A stretch of 64,000 nt of DNA, from assembly GCA_034359265.1 (NCBI GenBank), contig CP136891.1:8012501-8076500 (forward strand), read 5' to 3'. Made by a program: the position numbers and the translations under genes. Of this stretch, positions 8,634-20,198 are shown piece after piece. Source of the DNA: Canna indica (Eukaryota; Streptophyta; Magnoliopsida; Zingiberales; Cannaceae). How positions within the stretch are numbered: the first letter of the stretch is position 1; each line of letters opens with the position of its first letter. Below the pieces are notes generated by a model. It did not search any database. It saw only the letters and a list, made by a program, of their open reading frames with translations, and had not been told where the DNA came from.

Positions 8634-10516
8634 ATGGACGCCCAGCAGACGCCACCCAGGACCGAGCGCCACACCCGCCCTCCCGCCATCGAGCCCTCCT
8701 CCCCCCGCTTCTTCCTCTCCGCCGCCGCCGCCGCTAGCCCCGGATCCCACCGCCGGATCGCCATCGCCGTCGACCTAAGCGACGAGAGCGCCTACGCCGT
8801 CAAGTGGGCCGTACAGAACTACCTCCGTCCCGGCGACGCCGTCATCCTCCTCCACGTCCGCCCCACCAGCGTCCTCTACGGCGCTGACTGGGGCGCCATC
8901 GACGTCTCCGTCTCTACCGCCGAATCCGATGATGCCGCGCCGGAGGAGTCGCACAGGAAGCTGGAAGAGGACTTCGATACCTTCACCGCCACGAAGGCGC
9001 AGGACCTGGCCCAGCCCCTCGTGGACGCGCAGATCCCCTTCAAGATCCATATCGTCAAGGACCATGACATGAAGGAGCGGCTCTGCCTCGAGGTGGAAAG
9101 GCTCGGCCTCAGTGCGGTTATCATGGGAAGCCGGGGCTTCGGCGCTTCCAGGAGAAACAATAAAAGCCGGCTCGGTAGCGTCAGCGACTACTGCGTGCAT
9201 CACTGTGTCTGTCCTGTTGTTGTGGTTCGCTATCCCGATGATGCACCTTGGACTGGATTGGGGGTCGGCGGAGCGTCTGCACCTCTTGGAAATGGCTCGG
9301 CGATTCCTGTTGGGGAGGAGGCGGAGCTCCATACTGTGCCGGAAGAGGAGCAAGAGTATCATGATGCTGCTGATGAGCATAAAGGTAACCGAGTTCTAAT
9401 TCATTTGTACATGACTATGATTTATTTGGAATTGGACTTTGCTGTAACGATTATGAATTTATCCATTTTTCTTTTTCATATCTAAGTTAAAATGCTCCAG
9501 TATATTTAGGACTGGAACGGGATTTTGGAGTTTTCAGAAAGTTACGTGGGTCCACTAATTGAACTTAAAGGAACATTATACTTTGGTATTTTAATTTGAT
9601 GGCTTAGCATAATGAACTGGAAAGCTTCTGCATATGGTTGAACTAGTGTTAAAGTTATGGATAATCATTGTTATCGATAGGAACTGATGGATCCTTAGGT
9701 AGAGTACAAAAGTTCAGTAATTATAATGTGGTAAAAGCTAATAATTTCAGAAAGCCTCTAATCAGGAAGCAAAACATCATTTTTCAGCTCTTACATTTTG
9801 TTCCAAAGTAAATTATGTGATTTTACATGCCAAGAATCCAACACGAAGAAAGGTGGTAACCATTCAATTGGTTCTGTGTATCTGTGTATTGTATATTATG
9901 TCCTTTGATTAGGACGGAATACTTGCACATGATGCTCTAATTTAAATCTCCACTTCCGTGGCTTTACAATTTTGGCATTCTAAGTGTGTTTCTGTTAACA
10001 ATCTTAACACTTTACAGAGCTAACTTCATTCTAGATCTAGGCCCATGCAATGAATATCAGGCTAGTTTCTGGTTGTATATTTGTAGTCACACTTACAGAA
10101 GTTCACCTTCCTCTACAATCAATGAGATGCTGCTTTTTAGGAATATCTACATTACTATCTCTTATCCAAATAGTTTGGAGGTTGTTTTATCTTGTATCAC
10201 GTTTTTGTGCCTTATTGCAAATTGTATAAGATGATTCACTTAACATTGATTGATAGAGAGGTGTAACTCAATTTTATAAATAAACTTCCATTAGAACATT
10301 GAGAGTGAGTATATTACTAAAAGGTCAGACATGATCCATTAATTATTCTTTCATTATGATTTGGGTTTACACTTTAATATTTTGCCATTGCTTAGAATAT
10401 CTTTCTCATAATATTCTTAAAATCAAGTATTTCCTATTCTGTTTCAACTAATTAGATGTTTTTTCTTTATTTACATGTTTTCAATAATGCATATGCACTC
10501 TTTTGCAGATGCATGA
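8634..10516 (+). CDS. Universal stress protein (USP/UspA domain), PHOS32/34-like
   Basis: Two coding exons, 8634-9384 and 10509-10516, give 252 residues. After a Pro/Ala-rich N-terminus (about 1-38) comes the UspA fold: RRIAIAVDLSDESAYAVKWA (about 40-59), ILLHVRPTSVLYGADWG (about 73-89), and the nucleotide-binding loop VIMGSRGFGAS...LGSVSDYC followed by VHHCVCPVVVVRYP (about 162-200). The C-terminal tail is acidic. The G-x2-G...G-S loop is complete, so ATP binding is plausible. Plant relatives are cytosolic stress-responsive phosphoproteins. The 751-nt first exon ends at AAAG|GTAACC, and the acceptor TTTTGCAG at 10501-10508 opens an 8-nt coding exon ATGCATGA. The join yields HKDA-stop, matching the usual end of this subfamily. 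Read through instead, the intron would add a hydrophobic tail, which is unlikely. The gene lies just downstream of the GATL-carrying hAT on the same strand. Confidence 0.88.
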
Positions 10517-12586
10517 AAAGCATGGCATAGGCATCTTACTTTATGGTAAGTGATTATGCACTCCAAACATGAATTTTTTTATAGCAATGATTTATGTTAG
10601 CATTATTAATCATATTCGAATGTTAGACATAATCACATAATTAATTACATTGGCATGGCTATGCAGTATAGGTTCAAGTTTTAGATACTTAGTTCCTTTA
10701 GTCAAACTACTGTTTTTCACTTGTTTGGTATCTCTTCATCCCGGTTACGGTGAATCCTATGTACTATGCTGCTCAGAGATAATTGGTTACATAATTATTA
10801 GTATTATCATTTTCATGGAAAAGAGTACTTGTTTCTACTAAGTCTGTTATCTTCTCTCTATATGTTATATTGTCATAGTGTATTCCTCATTTAGGTTCCA
10901 GATATTAGAGGAAACAGAAATTGAAGGGAATTTTATGGATCAAACATTATGATTATTGCAATCAGGTGTATTCACATTTATGTGCCATCTGTCTGAATCT
11001 TTACATTTATGTTTTGTTTCTCTGTTGACACTACATATGTGAATGTGATGGATGTTAGCTGCTTAAGGAAGTTGTAAGAGAAAGAGGCATAGCCAGTTCA
11101 TGCTTTATATAAATTTCCAACATTCCCTACACATAGACAGCAGCATCTTTCTATTTTCATCAATATGGAGGTATCCTTTGGAACTTATAAAGCTTAAATG
11201 AAGTAACAACAGCTGACATTCATAGAATGAGTGTCATGATAGAAAAAAAAATTAAACAGTAAGATTATAACAGTAGCATAGTTGAAATTTTTTGGCTTGC
11301 TGTTGTTTCTGTTCCTTGGTCTAATGATGGCTTAAGTAGAGGTGGGTAAGCATCTGTTCTGCAGGTTTTTATTACAAGTAATAGATTATATATGCATAGC
11401 CTCCCTTTGGAAAATAACTCTGAGCAAAACCTTACGAACTTTGTGAGATTGAAGTACATAAACAGGCAGGATATCTGTCATTGGCAAGTATTTCATTAGA
11501 AATTTTGCCCCCATCAAAGTTTGGTTCTTGATTTACCAAACCATCAAAACTGAATGAGAATAGAGGAAGAGGATAAACATTGGGACTAAAATAACTTTGT
11601 CACGTTCAGGCTCAATTATCCAAGACTTGAGTTGTTGAAACTATCTTTGAGGATTTGTGAGGATGGATTGACAAGAGCTTGTTCTTTCCTTCAAAACCTC
11701 CTTTTGTAATTCCAAGTTAAAGAGACCGACAATTTTATTTCCAACAATCTTTTTGCCTTGATTCCAATTATGAAATTGGATCAGCAAGTTGAGGTTGAAC
11801 TTGGTTAAATTTTTGTTAGGCAACTCAGTCTATTTGGGTTCAATCACCATTTGAAAGCCACATCTTTACATCGAGGTAGTTTGTTTTAAGCTTTGATGAA
11901 AGTTACCTCAATCTTAAGGGAACTCTTCGTTGCTTGTATATTTGGAGGTTGTTAGTTCATTATTTTTTTTTTTATGTGGATGGTAGTTATTAAAATATGT
12001 TGTCATTCTAACTTATCCTAAAATATGATGCTAATAAAATATTGGTTTCCATCTTGTCAGAATAACAGAAGACATGGATGGTGATGGTAGCAAGTGGTTT
12101 CAACTTGTCAGCTAGCAGGGTTCTCTTATTATGATGTGATATGTAATATCGTTGTTTTCACATTTAACTTGTCAACTCTGAAAACTGGACACTTGTCAAG
12201 TGTATGCATCTTTTGTATGTAGTTACCACGCACTGGAATGCCATGATTTATTTTCTGCTGCTTCTTACTCGCAAATGATAATTCTCGTTTTCGCATGACA
12301 ATGATGATCCATCGATCCTGAGACATATCATGATTTATGCTCAGGCCGAACATGATTTTAATTTAATTAACCTTGAAAATGCACAAATTATTATCAAATT
12401 AATAAGGAATTTTTCTGTTCAAAGATCGATGAACATATATATATCATCCAGCCCAGTTCTATGTTAGTTAATTACTTCCAGTCGAGTATAATTAGCATAA
12501 TATAAAATGAAAGCAATAAGCTACTGCCTAAATCATAATTACTAATGACGAACAAGAGGGATAAGAAATAGGTGAGTTAATCAAAA
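10517..12586 (+). other. USP 3' region and intergenic spacer
   Basis: This begins with the 3' UTR of the USP gene. TTTATGGTAAGTGATTATG just after the stop (about 10541-10560) could be a donor for a further UTR intron. The rest is AT-rich with no recognisable coding exon, RNA gene or transposon end. The open frames here are short and not protein-like. Confidence 0.4.
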
Positions 12587-12928
12587 TCAAGGAGAGTTAT
12601 CGAAGGACGACGCCTGGAGAGCTTCCCTGACCACCCTCTCGGAGTCTTCCATGAGCTCCGGGCTCAACCTGACCATGAGCACGCAGAATTCCATTTGGTC
12701 CAGCACCCCATCCCCATTCAAGTCCCCCTCCTTGAGCATGCCCATAAGCTCCTCGTCGGCGAGGCCCAGCGCCGGCGCCCAACTCCGCTTGAGGCTGTCA
12801 AAGGTGATGACGCCCCTCTCTGGGTCCATCAGCAGCTGGAACCCCTTGCACAGCTCCTCCATCAGCCCCTCCGCGCCGAGCCGCTCCGCCATTGTTGGCA
12901 GGAAGTCGTGGAAGCCAAACGAATCCAT
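12587..12928 (-). CDS. PBP1: Single EF-hand calcium-binding protein, KIC / PBP1-like
   Basis: A complete intronless frame of 113 residues. It carries LPTMAERLGAEGLMEELCKG (about 10-29) and GFQLLMDPERGVITFDSLK (about 29-47), then one canonical EF-hand loop D-L-N-G-D-G-V-L-D-Q-M-E (residues 69-80) with all ligand positions filled, followed by FCVLMVRLSPELM. This order and the length of about 110-125 residues match the plant KIC/KRP/PBP1 family. In Arabidopsis those proteins bind the kinesin KCBP or the kinase PINOID in a calcium-dependent way, linking calcium to trichome shape or auxin transport. Which of these partners applies here cannot be read from the sequence. A TATA box lies 45-60 bp upstream. 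Confidence 0.9.
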   Translation of the reverse strand: MDSFGFHDFLPTMAERLGAEGLMEELCKGFQLLMDPERGVITFDSLKRSWAPALGLADEELMGMLKEGDLNGDGVLDQMEFCVLMVRLSPELMEDSERVVREALQASSFDNSP

Positions 12929-12974
12929 GTCGTCGTCTATTCAATTTGCTCGGTACGTACTCGTTAATTAGGGG

Positions 12975-12984
12975 TATATATATA
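12975..12984 (-). promoter_or_regulatory. TATA box of the EF-hand gene
   Basis: On the minus strand the sequence reads TCTATATATATACCCC, about 47-56 bp upstream of the start codon. A CT-rich GAGAGAAAGAG stretch just downstream looks like a plant 5' leader. Confidence 0.55.
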
Positions 12985-13222
12985 GAGAGAAAGAGTTGAA
13001 GGCAGGCTATTCGTAAAGGTTACGGAAGAATAGGAAGTTGCGAGCGGCATAATACTGCACCGTAAGCTGTAAGCTTTTTTAGAAGGCGGTTCAGTTCACG
13101 AGGAGGGAGAGCAAAAGAAGAAGGTAATGCGGGCCGTGCAAGTTTCTTTCCTGGAAGCTGCATGGGTCTTTCACTTGCCTTCGTTCTTCTTCATCTTCTT
13201 CTTAGTCGTCATCTTCTTTTAA

Positions 13223-13252
13223 GCTGGCTAGCTAGCTAGCTAGCTAGCTAAC
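13223..13252. repeat. (GCTA)n microsatellite
   Basis: About six uninterrupted GCTA units within the upstream region of the EF-hand gene. Around it, 12985-13914 shows no coding signal. Confidence 0.8.
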
Positions 13253-13914
13253 TCGTATATACAATATACTACACATAATCAACCACATACCCTGGGTCCC
13301 TGCTGATGTGTCATTCCCTAGTTGGCCCTCTTACGTATCGAGGGAGTGCTTTGTATATAATTAATAAACAAGGTATGAATTGCGAAATAATTAATTGATC
13401 CCAAAAAACCATATCTTCTCCTTACCGGGTAAATGTTCTAATTAAGGCTTCATATCTTCTTCGCATCATCATCTTTATTCTCGCACACTCGTACTTAAAT
13501 ATCAGAATAACATAAATATATTCCGAGTTTTGACCTCTCTTTCAAATTAAAGACATCACCTTGATCAGTTAATTAGCATCGTTATTGTCTAATAAAGTTT
13601 TCCATTTCTGTGATGTGAATTCTTTTCTTTTCAAAATCAAAGTGAGGCTTCTTTGTAGATGGATCGACAAAGCACAAATTCTTGATTAAATAGCTAGCAG
13701 TTAAAAATGAGTAGAAGTACTTGACAACTTGTATCCGCACTCCAATTATGCTTTCTTTAATTGGATGTTTACTGCAATATCCGTGTTGCTTGTGCAGTAA
13801 GGAATTTTCTTTTCTGAGCAATTGAATCGATTCTAGTAACGTGTTCAAAGAAGAACCCGATGAGTAATATCGAAACCCAATAATGTAGATTTTTAAAGCA
13901 GAACGAGGTTGGGT

Positions 13915-14457
13915 TGGAGGTGGCAATTGGGCTAGGCCCACCCATTCTGCCGTTCTGGGGATTGGGCGGGGCGGCCCCGGCCAAAGCCCAAGCCCGGGCC
14001 GACCACAGCTCGATATATTTTCTAATTTTTAATAAATTAATTAATAATTTTAAATTATTTAATTTATTTAAATAAATATTTGTTTCTATTATTTTTATTT
14101 TTATTAATTATTTAATGTCATTTTATATTTTAAAATATATTTTGATTAATTGAATTATATTTTTATTTTGAATTAATTATTAGGGTAAAAGTTGAAAAAC
14201 TCGTCGAACTTTAGCCTAATTAGCAAAAGACTCCACGAACTTCAAAAATATACACAAAAAAACCCATGAACTATTGAAAAACTAGCAAAAAGATCAATGT
14301 TGTTATCTCTCTGTTAACTTTATAATTAAAAACATAATTTTTTGCATTACAATCAAAGTTCATGGGATTTTTTTGCATCACAATCAAAGTTCATTGAGTT
14401 TTTTTCATTGCAATTAAAGTTTAAGGGTTTTTTGCATAGCACTACAAGTTGAGAGAG

Positions 14458-14508
<51 letters not shown>

Positions 14509-14981
14509 TATTTATATATTTCTATTTATTTTTTTAAAAATATTTTATTACATATGACATGAAAAAATTACACATGGACAAATGAGATGTCGACACATAA
14601 CACTGATGTGGAATTTCGATAAAAAGTTAATGGAGAGATAACGACATGAGCCTTTTTGCTAATTTTTCAATAGTCAGTGAGTTTTTTTTGCATGTTTTTA
14701 AAGTTCGTGGGTTTTTTTTGCTAATTAGGCTAAAGTTCGAGGAGCTTTTTGTCCTTTGCCCTAATTATTAATTATTTTTCAAGCCAGCTTAAGCTCGAGT
14801 ATTTGGGCCACAGGTCAAGCTGGGTCAACCCTAAAAATCTTCAAGCCATGCCAGACTCCGCTCGAAGATTGTCGAGCTGGGTCAACCCTAAGAATCTTTG
14901 AGTTATGCCGAGCATTGCTCGAAGATGATCGGGCTCAGTCGAGAACAGGTCGAGGCCCGGCCCGACCCATTGTCATCTCTA
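13915..14981. mobile_element. Degenerate hAT-like MITE, split by a Mutator-like MITE
   Basis: The left end TGGAGGTGGCAAT (13915-13927) pairs with the right end, which on the reverse strand reads TAGAGATGACAAT. Ten of 13 positions agree and all three differences are A/G transitions. Both subterminal regions are rich in GGCCCGGGC/GGGCCGG motifs, like the elements at 39305 and 42834. There is no coding capacity. I could not see a clear 8-bp target duplication, so this copy is old or the ends are slightly off. Without the nested element it is about 480 bp. Confidence 0.5.
14183..14761. mobile_element. Mutator-like fold-back MITE with perfect 9-bp target duplication
   Basis: The ends GGGTAAAAGTTGAAAAACTC and, on the reverse strand, GGGCAAAGGACAAAAAGCTC start long inverted repeats that share CGAACTTTAGCCTAATTAGC and further segments. 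TAATTATTA occurs directly at 14174-14182 and again at 14762-14770, a perfect 9-bp duplication as expected for Mutator-like elements. The 579-bp element has no open frame. It carries an (AT)n tract at about 14464-14504. Confidence 0.82.
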
Positions 14982-17900
14982 GTCATCCAATGAATTTTTG
15001 TAGTTTATCTTGATCCAACCATTTTCTAATAGAGTACCTATGAATATTTTTAGGATAGACATAGAGAACCTCTACACTAATGGAGAACCTATGAATATTT
15101 TTAGGATATACACAAACTTTGCTAATGGCAAAGCAAAGACATGGCATCTCATGATGTCCAGTTCAAAAGACAGACACTAAAACCCATATTCACATCAGCT
15201 TCTTCATCCTTCCTACTTCATTTACACTAGTTAATTTTCACTGGCTATGCACATGAAGAAGATGGATGGCTCTGGTTATGGAAGCAAAAGGAGGAGCCAT
15301 CAGCTAACTGATTATTTAGAGCAGCAGACAGCGCCGACCCCTCGGAAGCTTTTGCGGCATCGAAACCACTGTCAAATGTCTCGGGCAAAATGCTTCACAG
15401 TTTGCGGTTGGGATTGACTTCTTCTCCATTCCATAGGTAGTTCCTTTTGTCAGGGCTTCTTCATGGAACCTCGCAAACCGGATGATGGTCGCATGCTTCT
15501 CCAAGAAGCGGCATTCCAGTCCTAAATATAATGTTGAGTACCCCTCTTTGCATCTAGGACAGGATAATATTGTTGGTCGGGAAAAAAATATATGACAATC
15601 CAATGAAGAAATAAGTCACAAATGTTTCAGTAAAAGCATAAGCTGATATCTTTCTTACTGTCCACCTATAAATATACCATCCATCAGATGTGAATGTTTA
15701 CACTGTATTTATGTTCATCTTAAGGAGCACTTTTACATTGGCATTGTTGCCAAAGCTTTGTCCAAATGTCTATAAACAGTATATTATATCTAAGAAGATT
15801 TTCACAGTTTTAAGATTTTGAATATAGTTCTAACATTATATCATGCCTAGTCGATTTTCAGGTTTCTTTCCACTCAAGTATAGGTGATGATTATGTTGAC
15901 AGACTATCCTAGTGATTTTCTAAATTACAACTTCACTCTTGGCTTCTTCTTCTGCCCATCAATGTCTAAGAAATAGACCATATAGCTACCATGTTCTTGT
16001 AATCACAATTAATAACGAAAAAGAGTAGTCAAAACTCCAGTTTTGAACAAAAATCAACAGAGTTTCAGTTAATTACTGGCTCATATTGCAAGAATAGTTG
16101 ACAACAGAACAGGTAATCCAAAATTTAACTTGATTTCTAATCAAGTACAGCTCAACTTCCTGAAGTTATACCCTACCCATTTATCCATCTTGTTAATTGT
16201 ATCAACTTGTTGATGACAATTTGCATAAAGACGCGTAAGCGAGTTTACTATGGTGTATATGAATAAATTAAGAAGTCATTATATACTCCCCACATAAGAT
16301 CTTCCTGTCAAGAAAAAGTAAAAGAAGTCCCCACATAAGATTGATCAATCAACCTGCTCCTTATAATCATGGAAGTATGAATAAAATGACATTTTTTTTC
16401 CAAAAACAAAACAAGTTCATATAAGTATATGACATGCATACATTTTTAAGATGACTTTTTCATATGTAACTTGGTAACCTTGGTCTACACTATTTAGCAT
16501 TATCATTCTTGGACAAAGCTAATAGCGTTAATTTCTACTGTAAAAAAGGTTATGCAAATTTCACCTAGAATGGAGAATGTGCTGAACTGTGTATAGGTAA
16601 TAATGGTGAGACGAAGCGAATTATTCCCTTAGTAGACACTGAATAATGTTCATACCTAACAAAATCATTCTCAAGCTTCCTGAGTCTCTGAAGGCAATTT
16701 TCAACTACATTTTTGAAAGAAAAAATCCGTCTTTATCTGATCGTTCAGGTTCTTTAAACATCCTGAGAAAGTTATCTTATTAAGAAGTATTATTATTCTA
16801 ATAAAGATGGTCAGCTTCAAATTATTCAAGATGAACAACCATCCAAAACACAAACATTTGAACCTGAATACTTAGCCTATATTGGAATGTTAATGCACAG
16901 CATATGCCTATACCTCCCAAGATCAGAATCTTAATAGCAATCAGTAAATGCCCTTTTTCAAAGCTAAGGTTGCGAGAGTTCAAGCTTACATGTTTCCATC
17001 TGCCAAATTCTGGATCGGATTGTCGCCGGATAAGCACAGAAGTTTGCATGCATCTATTAATGCTAACTTTGCTAAAATGTACACATTGGTTGCATGCGAG
17101 GCAGTGGCATTTGCCTTGAGAAACCTAGATGGCATAGGAGGAAAAATTCGCTGCATTAGCCGAGTGGTCAAAGCTAGTCTTGGTTGCGGTCGGGCAATCG
17201 GAGGACCCTTCCTTGGTTGGCACTGAACATCAGTCTGCTTGCAAAAGACTTGCTAAATAAACGATGAGTCAGATATAACTGATACTGCATTATGTAAATA
17301 AAATCACACACATACCTTCTCAATTAGACAGATGACAGCCTGAGCCCAATCTAGTTCTGCCTTGCTGCAAGCAATGGAAATTTTCTTCATTAAATTAACA
17401 ACAAAACATGAAGAATTGCATGCAAGAATCATGCTTAATGTTACATCCTATTGGTAACCACCTCATGTACTGGAGCCCTGAACCGCACATTGTCATCTCT
17501 GTGTGCCATGGTGAGAGGCCTGAAGTCTCACTTTGCGGCTTCTTCGGCAGAAGAAGGATGCCACTGACATCACGGAGCATAGCAGAAGCCGAATGGTCGA
17601 TGGTAGTCACGGGGAAGGATGAGACACTATGCAGGAGACCATCAATGGCATCATCATCCAGTTGCTCCCACATATTATAACTCTGCTTGCAATCGAATCG
17701 CAAAATAGGTTTTGTGCACATTTGGGGGGGTTTAAAGTTCATCCCCAATCGGCATAACAATCCCACCATTTTGAGAGGAAGCTGCATCATGCTTCCCCTC
17801 TTCCGGTGAAGAAAAGCTCAGCATTTTGAGTCCTGATGGAAACTTTGTTGCAGACCAGAGAAAAGGGCATCGAATTGCCTAGGAAATGCACTTTGCACAA

Positions 17901-18116
17901 AAGAGAAAACCCTTACCTGAAGCACGAGAACCAAAAATCGATTCTTTAAACCTCTTCGAAGCTCTTCCAGTTGGGTCACAATCTCTAGATTTTCCATGGG
18001 GATTCCGATCAACCCTTCGCCGGATGAGGATTCCTCGAGCTCCTACGCGGGATCTATAAAATTCGAGAGGAAAATAAAAAAACCAAATCTAATAATAATA
18101 ATAATAATAATAATAA
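14982..18116 (-). other. Unassigned region with possible decayed minus-strand gene pieces
   Basis: Several minus-strand stretches look protein-like but do not assemble into a gene. Near 18000 a start MENLEIVTQLEELRRGLK runs into a consensus donor CAG|GTAAGG. Around 17395-17790 an open frame contains DDDAIDGLLHSVSSFP and ILLLPKKPQ. Near 15246-15560 one frame reads FDSGFDAAKASEGSAL before a stop but is broken upstream by two TGA codons. I recognise no family. The parts may be exons of one decayed or very diverged gene, or chance. No start-to-stop model could be supported, so this is reported as a region and not as a gene. Confidence 0.25.
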
Positions 18117-18660
18117 TGCAGAAAAAAATAAAAGACACAGAGGAATTAACGTGATTCGAATTCAGCGAAGTGCCGATCCTACGTCCACAGGGAGAAGAGT
18201 ATATTGCTTTATTAAATTCAGAAAAAAAAACTTTTACAATAAAAGTGTAATAATCTAAATCTCCTTCAGAATACAGTAAACTATCTTAAATTAATTAATC
18301 CTAAAACTGATACGGAGTAGAGACACTGTCTCTGCAAGATCTGTCTTGAAACTGAACTCCTGCTGCTGTATGTCAGAAACTGAGAATGGGCACTCCTTAG
18401 GAAAAAAAATCGTAGCAGCACTCTTAATTTTTTTGGATATCTGAAACTCTCATATGACATAAGTATCTTGAGAAGATAGTGGGCTGGGCTCCCATGCCCA
18501 TAATTATAAAATCATGATTTATTTTGATCGAGTCTGGTTCAACATGGTTCAATCAAATTGACAAATCGGTTCAAACACATCTTGATCAAATCAACTTCGA
18601 TTTGGATCCGGTCGAACTCGTTGGATTCGGTTCGGATCCAATTTAAGTCAATCTCTAACA
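18117..18660 (-). mobile_element. Solo or truncated LTR, Copia-type
   Basis: The block begins TGCAG and ends CTCTAACA, giving the TG...CA ends of an LTR. Near its start it has TTAACGTGATTCGAATTC and CCTACGTCCACAGGGAGAAG, the same kind of motif found in the Copia LTRs at 19858 and 24166 and in the LTR at 63277. The complement of CCTCCAAACCAC just to its right is purine-rich and could be a polypurine tract, which would make this a 3' LTR on the minus strand with the body lost. No target duplication was seen. An (AAT)n run sits directly to the left. Confidence 0.45.
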
Positions 18661-19857
18661 CCTCCAAACCACTAAGTTTGGAAGTTTAAAGGGATGTAGG
18701 TGACTGCAGCTCTGGAGCTTCATTCATTCAGTAGCACTTGCTTCATATTCTTTCAACTTTTATTTTGTCCCGATACATCATAGAAGAATTAACTTCAGCT
18801 CTTTTTTTTAACAAAAAAACCCATAATATATTTTAAGAATTATGAAAAATAATTACAAGCAGTGAGAGAGTAGAGGAAACAAAAAGACAAAAGAACATTC
18901 CAAATAAAAATAACTATCAACGTAGAACAAAAAAAACTGCATCAATCAATGATTGCCGAGTAGAAAACAGTAGCAAAGAAAACCCGAGAGAAGAATGAAG
19001 AAACTGCAAAAATTTCCTGAAACACTCATGTGTTTCTCCCAAACTAAATCGACCAATTTCGGATTAACAATAGCTCGATTCTTCTTTTATCTCCACGATC
19101 GAGAAGCCATTTACAACAGCGTTCTTCTCCGTCGATTTTGTTGTATTCACGCATGTATGATATTTGCTATGACATGCTTGCTTTCAGATTGCACATGCAC
19201 GAAGATTGTGTTCTGAATTATTTCAAAATTAAACAAATATATTACGCTTCATATATATATGAAGTAATTTTGCATGAAAAATGATGATGGTGATAACGTG
19301 CGAAATTTGGGCCACGCTATATATATTTTGAAGTTGTCGATCTTGTAAGTTGGTTTGACCAATGAAACTGTGAGATCTTGCAAAAGTCAACATCAATATT
19401 AAAAAGTCGTAGCTAACGCACACGATACTGTCTATGTCAATTAATTAATAATTAGGCATGAATTGGTCTTTGACAATTCATGATGACCAAAGAATTGATT
19501 TATTTAGATCTGACGATCTTCTCAAGTTTAATTTTTGTGACTTACTTTTGTCAATTCAGGTCCCATGTACACGAGCCAATTTCATACACTTAATTAATTC
19601 ATCCATTTAAATTCTTCGTTAATTCTTCCTTAATCTTGTGATATATTTAAAACTTGTACCGCGAGCTTCGGAGGCCGAATGAAAGACCAAATAAAATATT
19701 CCTTAGCAACTCTCGTCATTTTTACTGTCCAATGGGCAACTTCGTTAATCTCTCTAAAACATAAAACGATTTGTACTACGTTACAACGGGTCTTAAGAAA
19801 AAAAAGCTCATCAACAATAGAAGAAATCCCCCATGACACAGTGATCAAGTTGGTGAG
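18661..19857. other. Intergenic spacer
   Basis: AT-rich DNA between two LTR sequences. No gene or RNA gene was recognised. The short open frames on both strands are not protein-like. Confidence 0.4.
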
Positions 19858-20094
19858 TGTTAGGGATAGGCGTCAAGAAATTGAATAGAAAAAATCATAC
19901 AAAACACAAAATTTACGTGGTTCGACGAAGATGCCTACGTCCACGATCGTACTAGAGTTTCTCTCTTCTTTTTATTCAATCTAATTGTCACAAATTACAA
20001 CATATGCTATTTATACATATGAGATCTAGGGTTACCAAAAGAATGAGATATTACTAAAATATCTCTTTTAATAATCAAACTCCATATTCCAACA
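19858..20094 (-). repeat. Copia 3' LTR
   Basis: The 237-bp copy TGTTAGGGATAGG...TCCAACA. On the minus strand it starts TGTTGGAATATGG and includes TATAAATAG and AATAAA motifs suited to promoter and polyadenylation signals. Confidence 0.93.
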
Positions 20095-20198
20095 ACCTTC
20101 CACTTGGAGACTGATCTTGGTGAAATTGACATACTCTTGTAATTGTGCTTCATTCTTTGTGATCTTGCAAAATTTTCTAGTGCGGCGTCTCCTCATCA

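Noticed and set aside
8775..9380. 201-codon minus-strand frame opposite the USP exon
   Set aside because: Same GC-bias effect; its residues follow from the codon composition of the USP exon and resemble no family.
12651..12971. Plus-strand frames over the EF-hand gene
   Set aside because: Shadows of the minus-strand EF-hand exon; no motif of their own.
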